From: Micromonospora carbonacea
Lineage (GTDB): Bacteria; Actinomycetota; Actinomycetes; Mycobacteriales; Micromonosporaceae
Direction: 5' to 3'
Length of the DNA: 64,000 nt
Assembly: GCF_014205165.1 (NCBI RefSeq)
Contig: NZ_JACHMZ010000001.1
Location: 2,316,501-2,380,500 of the forward strand
In this document: positions 1 through 8,800 of the stretch, in pieces
How positions within the stretch are numbered: the first letter of the stretch is position 1
How the letters are laid out: each line of letters begins with the position of its first letter
Notes under the pieces: model-generated
What the model saw: the letters and a program-made list of their open reading frames with translations, nothing else
Database searches by the model: none
Told to the model about the DNA's origin: nothing
Program-made: the position numbers and the translations under genes

Positions 1-1
1 C

Positions 2-1753
2 TACACCTGGGCGGCCGAGGAGAACCTGGCGCGCCGCTGGATCGGCGGCGACGTCTTCGGCTCCCGCCTCCTGCCGCGGGCACCGGGGTTCCTCGCCGGC
101 GTCGACGTGCGCCGGCTCGCCCCGCACCTGGTCGCGCCGCTGTTGCGGCGGGTGAGCATGACCCGTCCGGCCCCGACCGCCGCCGACCTGACGCCCGCGG
201 CCCTGGCCGCCGACGGGGGCCCGGTCAGCACGTTCCGGCGCGACGGTGCCGCCCGGCTCTGGGGCCAACCGGAGCACGCGCCGCCGCTGCCCGACACCAC
301 CACCATCCCGCACGTCGTGCACGGCATCTGGCTCGGCCGTCCGCTGCCGGAGTCGAACGGCTTCTGGGTCAACTACGGCGCGGCGGCCGACAGCTACGCC
401 GGCCAGGTCGACTTCGTGCTGTGGACGGACATCCCACGGTCCCGTTTCGACGCGGCCCGCGCCACCCCGCCCGCCCCGGCCGGCCACCCCGATCCCCTGG
501 CCCCGACGCGCGCCCTGCTCGCCTGGGCCGGCACCCACGGCATCCACCTGGTGAGCGTGGCCGAGCTGTTCCACGCGAACGCGCCGATGACCCTGCACAC
601 CCCGTACGCGCTGGAGCTGAACCGCAGGCTGCCGCAGGGCTTCGCGGCGGCCAGCGACCACCTGCGGGTCGAGGTGGTGCACCGGTTCGGCGGCCTGTAC
701 GCCGACGGTGACCTGCGCTTCCTGCCCGACGCCGCGCCCCCGCCGGCCGAGCGGGCCGACCGCCCGGAGGGGCCGGGTGCCGAAGGTGTGCCGGGCGGCG
801 GCTACCGGCTGTTCCGCGGCCGGTGGGACGGGCCGCCGGCGGCCGACGGACCGGCCCGGCTGCCGGACCTGTTCGACCGGGTCGCCGCGTCGGCGCACGG
901 GTTCACGCTGCACGCGCTCACCGACGAGATCGTCCTCAACGACGTCATCCTGGCCCCGGCGGGGCACCCCGCGCTGGCACTGTGGTTGGAGGGCGCGCGG
1001 TACAACTACCTGCGCGACCCGCGCGACCTCTACGCCGCCGACACCCCCGAGCCGGCCGACCCGGACCCGCCCACCTCGGACCCGCGAGCCGGGTCCGGCC
1101 CGCCGGTCGCGGGGGCGTCGGGGTGGCATGGGGAACCGGCCTCCTGGACCTGGGCGGTCACCGCGATGCGCACCGGGCGGGTGCACCACTGGCTGCTGGC
1201 CCGGCTGGGCATCGGCGTGGCCGATCTGGTCAGGCCGGCACCGGCGGTACGCGGGCACAGCGAGCTGAGCTGGCTGCCGCCGGTCGACGGCCAGCCGCCG
1301 GTCGCCTGCCCCGACCCGGACCCGCTGCCGACCCTGGTCGCCTGCGTGGACCTGCTGCGCTGGCAGCACCTGTCGCGCGCGGGGGACCTGTGCCTCACCG
1401 CGGTCGCTCCGCTGGTGCGCGGGCTGCCCGAACCGGACACCGCGTGGACCGCGCTGCTGCTCGCGTTCGGGCACCTCTCCACCGACCTCGGCCCGGTCAC
1501 GTCGGTCACCGACCGGCGACGCAACCAGGACCAGACCCTCGACGTGGTGACCCTGCCGCCCGAGGCCGAGGCGCTGCTGGACCGTTCCGCCACACCGGTG
1601 ACCTGGTTCGGTTCCGTCCGCTCCGGCGACGACCCCGAAGCCGCAGCGGAGGCCGCCGGCCGGGAGCACTGGTTCCTGGGCGAGCGCACGGTCCCGGCCC
1701 GGCTCCTGCCCGCCGCCCCGCACGGACACCCGGGACGGGCAAGAAAGCCGTGA
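2..1753 (+). CDS. GT-A (TcdA/TcdB- or Gly_transf_sug-like) glycosyltransferase, 5' end cut by window edge
   Basis: The reading frame is open from base 2 to the TGA at 1751-1753, so the true start lies upstream; in-frame GTG 107 and ATG 158 are internal candidates only. The catalytic region shows the hallmarks of sugar-nucleotide-binding GT-A enzymes: an early IPHVVHGIWLGRPLP block, the strand FVLWTD, then ASDHLRVEVV followed by GGLYADGDLRF, whose DGD is the expected DxD metal-binding motif. Such domains transfer a sugar from UDP- or GDP-sugar to a protein or glycan, and occur in large clostridial toxins and actinobacterial polymorphic toxins. The residues before the GT domain (bases 2-90) resemble the end of this same protein (W..G....RLLP..AP), which suggests a second GT unit upstream. 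It lies 31 bp before eccD on the same strand, so it belongs to the T7SS locus. Substrate and secretion are unknown. Confidence 0.7.
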   Translation, partial: YTWAAEENLARRWIGGDVFGSRLLPRAPGFLAGVDVRRLAPHLVAPLLRRVSMTRPAPTAADLTPAALAADGGPVSTFRRDGAARLWGQPEHAPPLPDTTTIPHVVHGIWLGRPLPESNGFWVNYGAAADSYAGQVDFVLWTDIPRSRFDAARATPPAPAGHPDPLAPTRALLAWAGTHGIHLVSVAELFHANAPMTLHTPYALELNRRLPQGFAAASDHLRVEVVHRFGGLYADGDLRFLPDAAPPPAERADRPEGPGAEGVPGGGYRLFRGRWDGPPAADGPARLPDLFDRVAASAHGFTLHALTDEIVLNDVILAPAGHPALALWLEGARYNYLRDPRDLYAADTPEPADPDPPTSDPRAGSGPPVAGASGWHGEPASWTWAVTAMRTGRVHHWLLARLGIGVADLVRPAPAVRGHSELSWLPPVDGQPPVACPDPDPLPTLVACVDLLRWQHLSRAGDLCLTAVAPLVRGLPEPDTAWTALLLAFGHLSTDLGPVTSVTDRRRNQDQTLDVVTLPPEAEALLDRSATPVTWFGSVRSGDDPEAAAEAAGREHWFLGERTVPARLLPAAPHGHPGRARKP

Positions 1754-1784
1754 ACTCCCGTGACCGCGCGCACGTGTTCGGAAT

Positions 1785-3164
1785 ATGAGCGCCGAGCGCG
1801 GGGAACTGTGCCGACTGCTGGTGGTCGGGCCGACCAGCCAGGTCGACGTGAGTCTGCCCACCCACATTCCGTTGGCCGACATGATGCCGGCCCTGCTGGG
1901 CGCGCTGGGACCGGACCTCGCCGATCGTGGTCTGGAGCACAGCGGCTGGATCGTGCAACGGCTGGGTGGACCGGTCTTCGACGAGTCCCGCACCGTCGCC
2001 GATCTCGACCTGGTCGACGGCGAGGTCGTGCACGTACGTCCACGCACCGACCAGATTCCGCCGCTGGCCTACGACGACCTGGTCGACGGCGTCTCGGCCG
2101 GCATCCGCAAGCGGTCCGGGCTGTGGCGTCCGCAGACCACCCGGGTCACCGCCCTGCTGCTGCTGGCCGCCTGGCTGACCGCCTGGCTGGCCGCCGCCCG
2201 GAGGTGGCCGGCCGAGTCCCGCAACCCGGTGCTGCTCGCGGCGATGGCGGTGCTGTGCTTCGTCGCGGGCTTCGCGGTGGTGCGCAAGCTGGCCGACCGG
2301 GCCACGGCCGGCATCCTGGGCGCCGCCGGTGTGGTCGGCACCGTGGTCGCCGCGCTGGACACGGCCGGCGGTGCCACCGTGCCCCGGCTGGTCCTCCTGG
2401 GCGCGACCGCCGGCACCGTCGCCGCGTTGCTGGTGGCCGCGTTCGTCTTCCCGCGCACCGGCTGGTGGCCGATCGCCGTCGGCCTGCTGGCGGCATGGCT
2501 GCTGGTCGCCGCCGCGCTCGCACTGCACACCAGGGCCACGCTGGACTGGACCACGATCGCCGCGGTCACTGTCGTCGTCACCACGGCGCTGCGTCCGGCG
2601 GTGCCGTCGGCCGCCTTCAAGCTCGCCGGGTTCACCCTGCCGGAGATGCCCGTCGAACCGGCGGACCTGCAGAAGGGCATCGACCCGGAACCGGCCGCCG
2701 GGGTGCTCACCCGGGCCGCCGTCGCCGACCAGTTCATGACCGCCCTGTACGCGGCGCTCGGCCTGGTCTCCGGGGCCGCGATGGTGTGGCTGGCGACGGC
2801 GCCCGGCCGGGCCGCGCCGCTGGCCGCCTGGCTGGCCGCCATCGCCCAGATCCTGGCGACCCGGCCGATGACGAGCGTCTGGCACCGGGCGGCGCTGGCC
2901 GGTCCGGCGATGGTCGCCATGGCGGCCTGGTGCCTGACCGCACCCACGGACCGGAGTCCGTTGGCCGCCCAACTGGCGATCGGCTGCTGCCTGCTCCTGG
3001 CGGTGGCGTGCGGGGTGGCGGCGCGGATACCGGTCGGTCGGCGGTTCAACCCGATCTGGGGCCGGACGGGCGACCTGGCGCACACCGCGATGGTGGCCGC
3101 CCTCGGGCCGACCGTCGTGGTCATCACCGGCCTGATCGACGTGATCCGGGCGCGGGTGGGTTGA
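1785..3164 (+). CDS. eccD: Type VII secretion integral membrane protein EccD
   Basis: 459 aa. EccD forms the polytopic, pore-lining membrane part of the ESX/T7SS inner-membrane complex with EccB, EccC and EccE. Residues about 8-85 fit the ubiquitin-like YukD domain typical of EccD N-termini (CRLLVVGP, VDVSLP, then a Leu-rich helix). About eleven hydrophobic helices follow, near residues 120-140, 148-170, 172-192, 199-220, 225-247, 253-272, 316-336, 343-360, 368-388, 395-418 and 432-454, which is the family's usual number. ATG 1785 is chosen because it places CRLLVVGP at the expected distance from the N-terminus, although no strong Shine-Dalgarno is visible. The next gene, eccB, begins one base after the stop, so the two are translationally coupled. 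EccC, EccE and MycP are not in this window and may lie upstream. Confidence 0.93.
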   Translation: MSAERGELCRLLVVGPTSQVDVSLPTHIPLADMMPALLGALGPDLADRGLEHSGWIVQRLGGPVFDESRTVADLDLVDGEVVHVRPRTDQIPPLAYDDLVDGVSAGIRKRSGLWRPQTTRVTALLLLAAWLTAWLAAARRWPAESRNPVLLAAMAVLCFVAGFAVVRKLADRATAGILGAAGVVGTVVAALDTAGGATVPRLVLLGATAGTVAALLVAAFVFPRTGWWPIAVGLLAAWLLVAAALALHTRATLDWTTIAAVTVVVTTALRPAVPSAAFKLAGFTLPEMPVEPADLQKGIDPEPAAGVLTRAAVADQFMTALYAALGLVSGAAMVWLATAPGRAAPLAAWLAAIAQILATRPMTSVWHRAALAGPAMVAMAAWCLTAPTDRSPLAAQLAIGCCLLLAVACGVAARIPVGRRFNPIWGRTGDLAHTAMVAALGPTVVVITGLIDVIRARVG

Positions 3165-3165
3165 C

Positions 3166-4497
3166 GTGTCGTCGCGTCGTGACCAGGTGGACGCCCAGCG
3201 GTACATGATGGCCCGGGTGACCGGTGCGCTGGTGCGGGCCGAGCCGGAGACCGCCGAGTCACCGACCCGCCGGGACCGCACCGGCACGATCGTCGGCCTG
3301 GTGCTCGGGGTCCTGCTGCTGGGCGGGGTCGCGATCTGGGCGCTCATGCCGGGATCGGGCTCGACCAGTTGGCAGCAGCCGCGGATGCTGGTGGTGGACG
3401 CCTCGACCGGGGCGCGGTACGTGTTGGTCGACGGTCGGCTACGCCTGGTCAACGACGTGGCGACGGCCACCCTGCTGGCCGGCGGGCGACTCACCCCGGT
3501 CACCGTGTCCTCGGCCAGACTCGCCAGCGTGCCGCAGGGCCCGGCGGTGGGCACCCCGGCCGGGCCGCAGGTGCTGCCCGCGGCCGGCCGGGTCAACCAG
3601 GGGGTGTGGCGGGCCTGTAGCCGGGACGCCAACCGGGTCGTGCTCGACGTCGACGTGCCGGCGGCCCCCGATCCGCTCGGCGACGGGCAGGCGCTGCCGG
3701 TCACCGCGGGCGGCAGGACGTACCTGTTGTGGGGCGGGCGACGGCTGCTCCTGCCCCAGCCGTGGATGGCCGACGTGCTGGGGCTGGGGCTGCTCGCCCC
3801 GGTGCCGGTGGCGACCGCCTGGCTGGAGTCGATCCCGCTGGACGGCACGGTCGGCCCGCCGAAGGTGGCTCGGGCCGGCGGCGCAGGCCCGAGGGTGGCC
3901 GGCCGGCCGACGTCCATCGGCCAGCTGTTCGCCGTGGACATGGGCAACGGCAAGGTCGGCCACTACCTGATGACCTCCGACGGGCTGGCCCCGCTGACCG
4001 AGACCGAGTACCGGTTGCAGCGGGCCACGCCGGGCGCGGCCAAGGAGACCGCCATCACCGCTGCCGACCTGGTCGCCGCCGGCCAGCGCAGCCCGGTGCG
4101 GCCGCTGACCGCGCTTCCGGCCACCCCGCCGGCGCCACCGTCCATGCCCGAGGACGCCGTGGTCTGCGCGGAGCACGCGGGGCAGGCCGACGAGAAACCC
4201 AAGGTCGTCCTGGCCAACGGGGCCGGCCTGCCGAGCGGCGGCAGCGGCGGGAAGCCCGGCGTGACGGTGCGGGTGCCGTCGGGCGGGGGAGCGCTGCTGA
4301 TGCCCCCGGCCGACGCCGACACGGACCGGTGGCGGCAGCAGGGCCTGCTGGTCAACGAGCGGGGGATCGCCTACCCGATCCTGGGCGGCGACGTCACCAC
4401 CCTGGGCTACTCGCTCGACCAGGCGGTGGTCATGCCCAAGCCACTGGTCGCCATGCTGCCCGCCGGGCCGGCGCTGGCCCGGCCGGAAGGGAGGTGA
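3166..4497 (+). CDS. eccB: Type VII secretion protein EccB
   Basis: 443 aa, GTG start at 3166, one base after the eccD stop. EccB is a membrane-anchored core component of the ESX complex with a large extracytoplasmic domain. The N-terminus RRDQVDAQRYMMARVTGALV matches the family signature. A single transmembrane helix (about residues 43-63, IVGLVLGVLLLGGVAIW) is followed by the repeat-rich outer domain, which ends in a conserved stretch (GIAYPI, the Gly-Tyr region, and MLPAGPAL). Length is slightly below that of mycobacterial EccB proteins. It completes an eccD-eccB pair directly ahead of the WXG100 genes, the common actinomycete order. Confidence 0.92.
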   Translation: MSSRRDQVDAQRYMMARVTGALVRAEPETAESPTRRDRTGTIVGLVLGVLLLGGVAIWALMPGSGSTSWQQPRMLVVDASTGARYVLVDGRLRLVNDVATATLLAGGRLTPVTVSSARLASVPQGPAVGTPAGPQVLPAAGRVNQGVWRACSRDANRVVLDVDVPAAPDPLGDGQALPVTAGGRTYLLWGGRRLLLPQPWMADVLGLGLLAPVPVATAWLESIPLDGTVGPPKVARAGGAGPRVAGRPTSIGQLFAVDMGNGKVGHYLMTSDGLAPLTETEYRLQRATPGAAKETAITAADLVAAGQRSPVRPLTALPATPPAPPSMPEDAVVCAEHAGQADEKPKVVLANGAGLPSGGSGGKPGVTVRVPSGGGALLMPPADADTDRWRQQGLLVNERGIAYPILGGDVTTLGYSLDQAVVMPKPLVAMLPAGPALARPEGR

Positions 4498-4617
4498 GGC
4501 CGCGGGGTACCCGAACGTCCCGCCGCCGTGGCCCGCCCCTCGGCCGGACGCGGCAGGCCGCGAGAGCACGTGTCCCACCCATCGCAACCACCCGACCGAT
4601 AGCAGACAAGGAGAGTC

Positions 4618-4935
4618 ATGCCGATCAACCAGCAGGGAATCGTCGCCGACGAGGCGACCATCAAGGGCATGGTCATGGCGTTCGGCCAGGCGCAGGCCGA
4701 GGCCAAGAACAGCCAGCAGGCCGTCACGGCCGCCAGCAGCAACCTGTCCGCCCAGTGGCAGAGCGACTCGGCCGCGCCGCGGTTCCTCCAGGCCGTCCAG
4801 CAGTGGCTCAACGGCTTCCAGAAGGTCCAGGCGGGCCTGGACATGCTCAACCAGAACATGCAGCAGTACGCGCAACTGACCACCACGACCGAAGACGACA
4901 GCGCGATGCGGGCCGGCGGCTGGGCCGTCGGCTGA
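4618..4935 (+). CDS. WXG100 (ESAT-6-like) family protein, first of pair
   Basis: 105 aa, ATG start preceded by a strong AAGGAGA Shine-Dalgarno (4608-4614). The protein is a predicted two-helix hairpin with a central QWQSD turn in place of the canonical W-x-G, which many actinomycete WXG100 proteins tolerate. Such proteins are exported by T7SS as helical heterodimers. It contains no clean YxxxD/E motif near the C-terminus (QYAQLTTTT), whereas the adjacent 95-aa protein does, which fits a heterodimer in which only one partner carries the export signal. It is separated from eccB by 120 bp in which I see no obvious hairpin, and from its partner by 68 bp. Confidence 0.88.
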   Translation: MPINQQGIVADEATIKGMVMAFGQAQAEAKNSQQAVTAASSNLSAQWQSDSAAPRFLQAVQQWLNGFQKVQAGLDMLNQNMQQYAQLTTTTEDDSAMRAGGWAVG

Positions 4936-5003
4936 CCGCCCGGCCCGCACCTGTGCAGCCCGGACCGACGAACCCCGCCCGACGAACGACAAGGAGGCCG
5001 AGA

Positions 5004-5291
5004 ATGGCCAACTACAGCATCAATCCCGCTGCCGTGCAGGCCGTCGCCGACGAGATGGCCAGGGAGACCCGCGAACTCGACCAGTCGCTGGCGAACCTCC
5101 AGGCCTCGGTGGCGAGGTTCACCGCCGCCAACAACGGTCAGGCGCCGGAGGCGTACAAGGCCGCCCAGGCGCTGTGGAACCAGGGACAGCAGGAGATGCG
5201 GGCGGCCCTGGCCCTAGGGCAGCAGCGCCTCCAGGAGATCAACGTCAACTACCAGCACGGCGACAACCGGGGCGCGGCCATCTTCAGCTAG
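5004..5291 (+). CDS. WXG100-like family protein with YxxxD export motif, second of pair
   Basis: 95 aa. ATG 5004 is chosen because AAGGAGG (4991-4997) sits just upstream; the frame is open much further 5' but that stretch overlaps eccB and the first WXG100 gene. The sequence is helical throughout, with an ALWNQG turn region instead of a strict W-x-G. The C-terminus NYQHGDNRGAAIF contains Y-Q-H-G-D, a match to the general T7SS signal YxxxD/E. This suggests it is the CFP-10-like partner that carries the heterodimer to EccC. Its stop is followed 58 bp later by a very strong hairpin. Confidence 0.85.
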   Translation: MANYSINPAAVQAVADEMARETRELDQSLANLQASVARFTAANNGQAPEAYKAAQALWNQGQQEMRAALALGQQRLQEINVNYQHGDNRGAAIFS

Positions 5292-5349
5292 CACCCCGCC
5301 GAACCCGACCTCGCACGAGGCCGGGGCGGCAGTCCCGCCGAGCCGACAC

Positions 5350-5404
5350 CGGGTCAGGCGCGCTGGTCCGCCGCACCACCGGGTGGACCAGCGCGCCTGA
5401 CCCG
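5350..5404 (+). terminator. 20-bp perfect-stem hairpin after the WXG100 pair
   Basis: Bases 5350-5369 and 5385-5404 are exact reverse complements (20 bp, mostly G-C) around a 15-nt loop. No T-tract follows. It lies in the 202-bp gap between the WXG100 pair and the 123-aa gene. In high-GC actinomycetes such U-less hairpins can act as terminators, or as 3' mRNA stabilisers that let the small secreted pair be made in excess over downstream genes. The structure is seen directly; the function is inferred. Confidence 0.7.
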
Positions 5405-5493
5405 CAACCGTCCACGGACTCGTCCGGACCTCGGCCCCGGCCGGCGGACAGCCGAGTCCGGCTGGCCCGTCTCCATCCGAGAGGAACACCCCG

Positions 5494-5865
5494 ATGAAGA
5501 ACATCGTCATCAACGAGAGCTACCTGCGGAAGCTGCACGGCACCTACACCAAGCAGGTCGACGAGATCGATCTGATGTACGGCAAGAACTACCCGTACGG
5601 CTCCCTGCCGGATTCGACCGTCGACATCACCAAGCAGTTCAAGCTGCGCCTCGGCGGCAAGGGCTTCACCGAGGCGGAGGACCTGACGGGGGCGATCGAC
5701 GTCGTCCGGGCCGGCCTGGCCAACCGGCTCAAGGGCGCCCGGGGCGAGCTCAACAACCTGGAGAACGGCATCAAGTTCCTGCTGGCCGACTCCGACGCCG
5801 TCGAGCAGACGAGCACGCTGAGCGCCGAGCAGTTCGAGTACTTCATGCCCAAAGCCGGGGGTTAG
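5494..5865 (+). CDS. Hypothetical T7SS-associated helical protein
   Basis: 123 aa, ATG start with GAGAGGA (5479-5485) upstream. I do not recognise a family. It has a short polar N-terminus (MKNIVINESYLRKL), a Tyr-rich segment and two long amphipathic helices (about residues 50-110), with no signal peptide and no transmembrane segment. Size and helical content fit a small T7SS substrate or secretion-associated chaperone. Its stop is two bases before the ATG of the large repeat protein, so the two are almost certainly co-translated and may act as partners. Base composition is slightly less GC-rich than its neighbours. Confidence 0.75.
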   Translation: MKNIVINESYLRKLHGTYTKQVDEIDLMYGKNYPYGSLPDSTVDITKQFKLRLGGKGFTEAEDLTGAIDVVRAGLANRLKGARGELNNLENGIKFLLADSDAVEQTSTLSAEQFEYFMPKAGG

Positions 5866-5867
5866 TC

Positions 5868-8800
5868 ATGGCGAACACCGCGACGTTCGAGGATGCCCTG
5901 GCGAGCATTCTGGGGCTGGTGCTCGGCGGTGGAGAGGGCGGCGAAAAGGCATCCATCAACGACAACTTCCGACCGCGGACCATCAAGGGGCCCGGTTACT
6001 GGCTGATCTCCCAGACGAGCACGCTCAAACACACCGGTAGCTGGATGCCGGAGTACAACAAGGACGCGGTCACCTTCTACCGGTGGAAGCAGAACGGGGC
6101 CACCAAGCACATCACCCGGCTGACGGTGTGGGTGGGCGTGACCAGCCGGGACGACACCCAGGGGCAGAAGGGCAACTCCACCGACCCGGGAAGCTCGACC
6201 AACGCCGACGGCAACCCGGTCGTCTCGCTCGGCAACGCGTGGGAGCGGATGATCGTCGACCTGCCCAAGGTGGCCGGGCCGAACAAGGCGTTCGACCCGG
6301 ACTCGATCGGATCGGTCCGCGAGATCCTGGCCAACCTGACCACCCACGCGGTGGGGATCTCGAGCGAGCTGACCGATCAGGTCAAGTCGGTGAACGCCAA
6401 GAGCCCCGACTTCAAGGGCTCCGCCGAATCGGCCTGGCGGCGTCGGGTGCAGGAGGCGAACAAGTACCTCGCCGACGTCCTGCCCCAGTTCAAGACCTGG
6501 GACACCTCGCTGTCCCAGGTCGAGCAGGCCATGAGGGACTTCATCACGGCGGTGGCCGACACCTTCGAGAAGTGGTCCTCGATCCACCCGGCCGGCACCT
6601 GGCAGCACCCGTACCGGGTCATCGCCACGATGTTCAACGAGAGCACGCTCCAGTACGGCGACCTGCACGACGGCCAGTCGAACGCCTGGGACCTGGGCCA
6701 GCAGTACGCCGACACCGGAGACACGGCGGGATACGACCGCCAGGGCACCAAGTTCGGCGGCTCGGACGCGGGCACCGTCACGTGGACGCCGCCCGCATGG
6801 GTGAAGTACCACCCGTTCGACGCCTTCAGCATCCCCGAGTGGAACAAGCTGGATCAGCATCTGCGCCAGATGTGGGCCGACAACGCCATCGAGACCTTCG
6901 CGCCGGCGGTGCTCGCGGCGAAGAAGTTGGTGTCGGTGTTCGCCGAGGCGCGCAACCCGATGAGCATCACCGACCCGAAGCCGGTCCCGCCCAACCCGAT
7001 GCCCAACGACGTGGGGATGCCCAACGGCGGCTTCCCCAACAACCCGTTCGGCAACATGGGCAACCCCTTCGCCAACTGGGGCAACCCGTTCGCGAACATG
7101 GGAAACCCCTTCGCCAACGTGGGCAACCCGTACGCGAACATCGGCAATCCGTACGCGAACATGGGCAATCCCTTTGCCAACGTGGGCAACCCGTTCGCGA
7201 ACGTGGGAGCCAACTTCGGCAACCCGTTCCCGAACGGCGGCGGCGTGGGTAACCCGTTCGCCAATGGCGGCGGCGCCGGCGCCTTCTTCCCCACCAGCCT
7301 GGTGCCCAACGCGGGCGCCGGCGGTGGCGCCGGCAATCCGTTCGCCAATGGCTTGGGTGCCTCCTTTGCCGGTGCTGGCGCCGGTAATCCGTTCGCTGGT
7401 GGGGCCGGCGGCAACCTTCCCGCCGGCATGATGCCCAACTCGGTCGGTGGGTTCGGTGCTGGCGCGGGCAGTCCGTTCGGTGGTGGCGCGGGCGGCGGCC
7501 TCCCCGCCGACCTGAAGGTCAAGTCGGGCATGCCGTCCGCCGGTGGCGGTGCGGGCATCCCGTTCGCCAACGGCAACCTGGACGGCGCGCTCGGCGGCGG
7601 TGGCGCGGGCGGTCCGTTCGGTGGTGGCGCGGGCGGCGGCCTGCCCACCGACCTGAAGGTCAAGTCGGGCATGCCGTCCGCCGGCGGTGGCGCGGAGAAT
7701 CCGTTCACCGGGGGCGCCGGTGTGGGCAATCCGTTCACCGGGGGCGGCGGGGGCGGCAACCTGCCGACCAAGAACCTCGGGCTCAACCGCAGTCCGTCCG
7801 GGCCGCAGTCGTTGGGTGACCTGACGCCGTCGCAGTTGCGGCAACTGGACGGGGCCGGGCTGCTCGACGATGTGCCGCTGACGGCTGAGCAGGCTGACTA
7901 CCTGCGGAAGAACGGTCTGTCGCCGGGGGGTGCGAGCAACCTCGGTCAGCTCAGTCCCGAGCAGCTCGACGCGCTGCAACGCGGCGGACTGCTGGACGAA
8001 ACCCCCCTCACCGGCGACCAGCGGGCGAAGCTCGGCCTGGACGGGCCGCAGTCGTTGGGTGACCTGACGCCGTCGCAGTTGCGGCAACTGGACGGGGCCG
8101 GGCTGCTCGACGATGTGCCGCTGACGGCTGAGCAGGCTGACCACCTGCGGAGGAACGGTCTGTCGCCGGGGGGTGCGAGCAACCTCGGTCAGCTCAGTCC
8201 GGAGCAGCTCGACGCGCTGCAACGCGGCGGGCTGCTGGACGAACTCCCACTGTCGCCCGCCGAGCGGGCGAAACTCGGGCTGCCCAACCCGTCAGGAAAC
8301 TCCGGCGGGGCCGGATCGGTGCCGGGCCTGGACACGGGTCGGTTGCCGTGGCCCGACACCGGCGGGGGTGGATCCGTGCCGGGCGTGAACACGGGTCGGT
8401 TGCCGTGGCCCGACGCCGGGCCGACGGCGCCGGTGGACCGGAATCCGTTCCCGACCACGGTGGACGGCAAGGACGTGTCGCCGAAGCCGGGCATGACCGG
8501 GAGCATCACCGCTCCTCCGGCGCTCGGCGACGTCACCAGACCCGGCTCGGCCAGCTTCCCGCACGTCCCCGGGGTGCAGGTCGGCACCGGGGGCCTGTCG
8601 GCGGTGCCGGGTGTGTCCGGCTCGGCCGGAGCGCTGAACCCGGACAAGCTGGGGGTGCCCGTCGGCGGCCCGGTCGGGGCCAACCTGACCCCGGGTCCGG
8701 GTGCCGGCCCTGGTCTCCCGCAGTCCGGCGGGGGCGGCATGGCGGGCGGTGGGATGCCGTTCATGCCCCCGATGATGCCGGGCATGGGCGGCCTGCCCCA

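Noticed and set aside
7041..7208. Possible CRISPR-like or satellite array
   Set aside because: The 21-bp period is exactly seven codons, units vary at silent positions, and there are no spacers. It is coding repeat.
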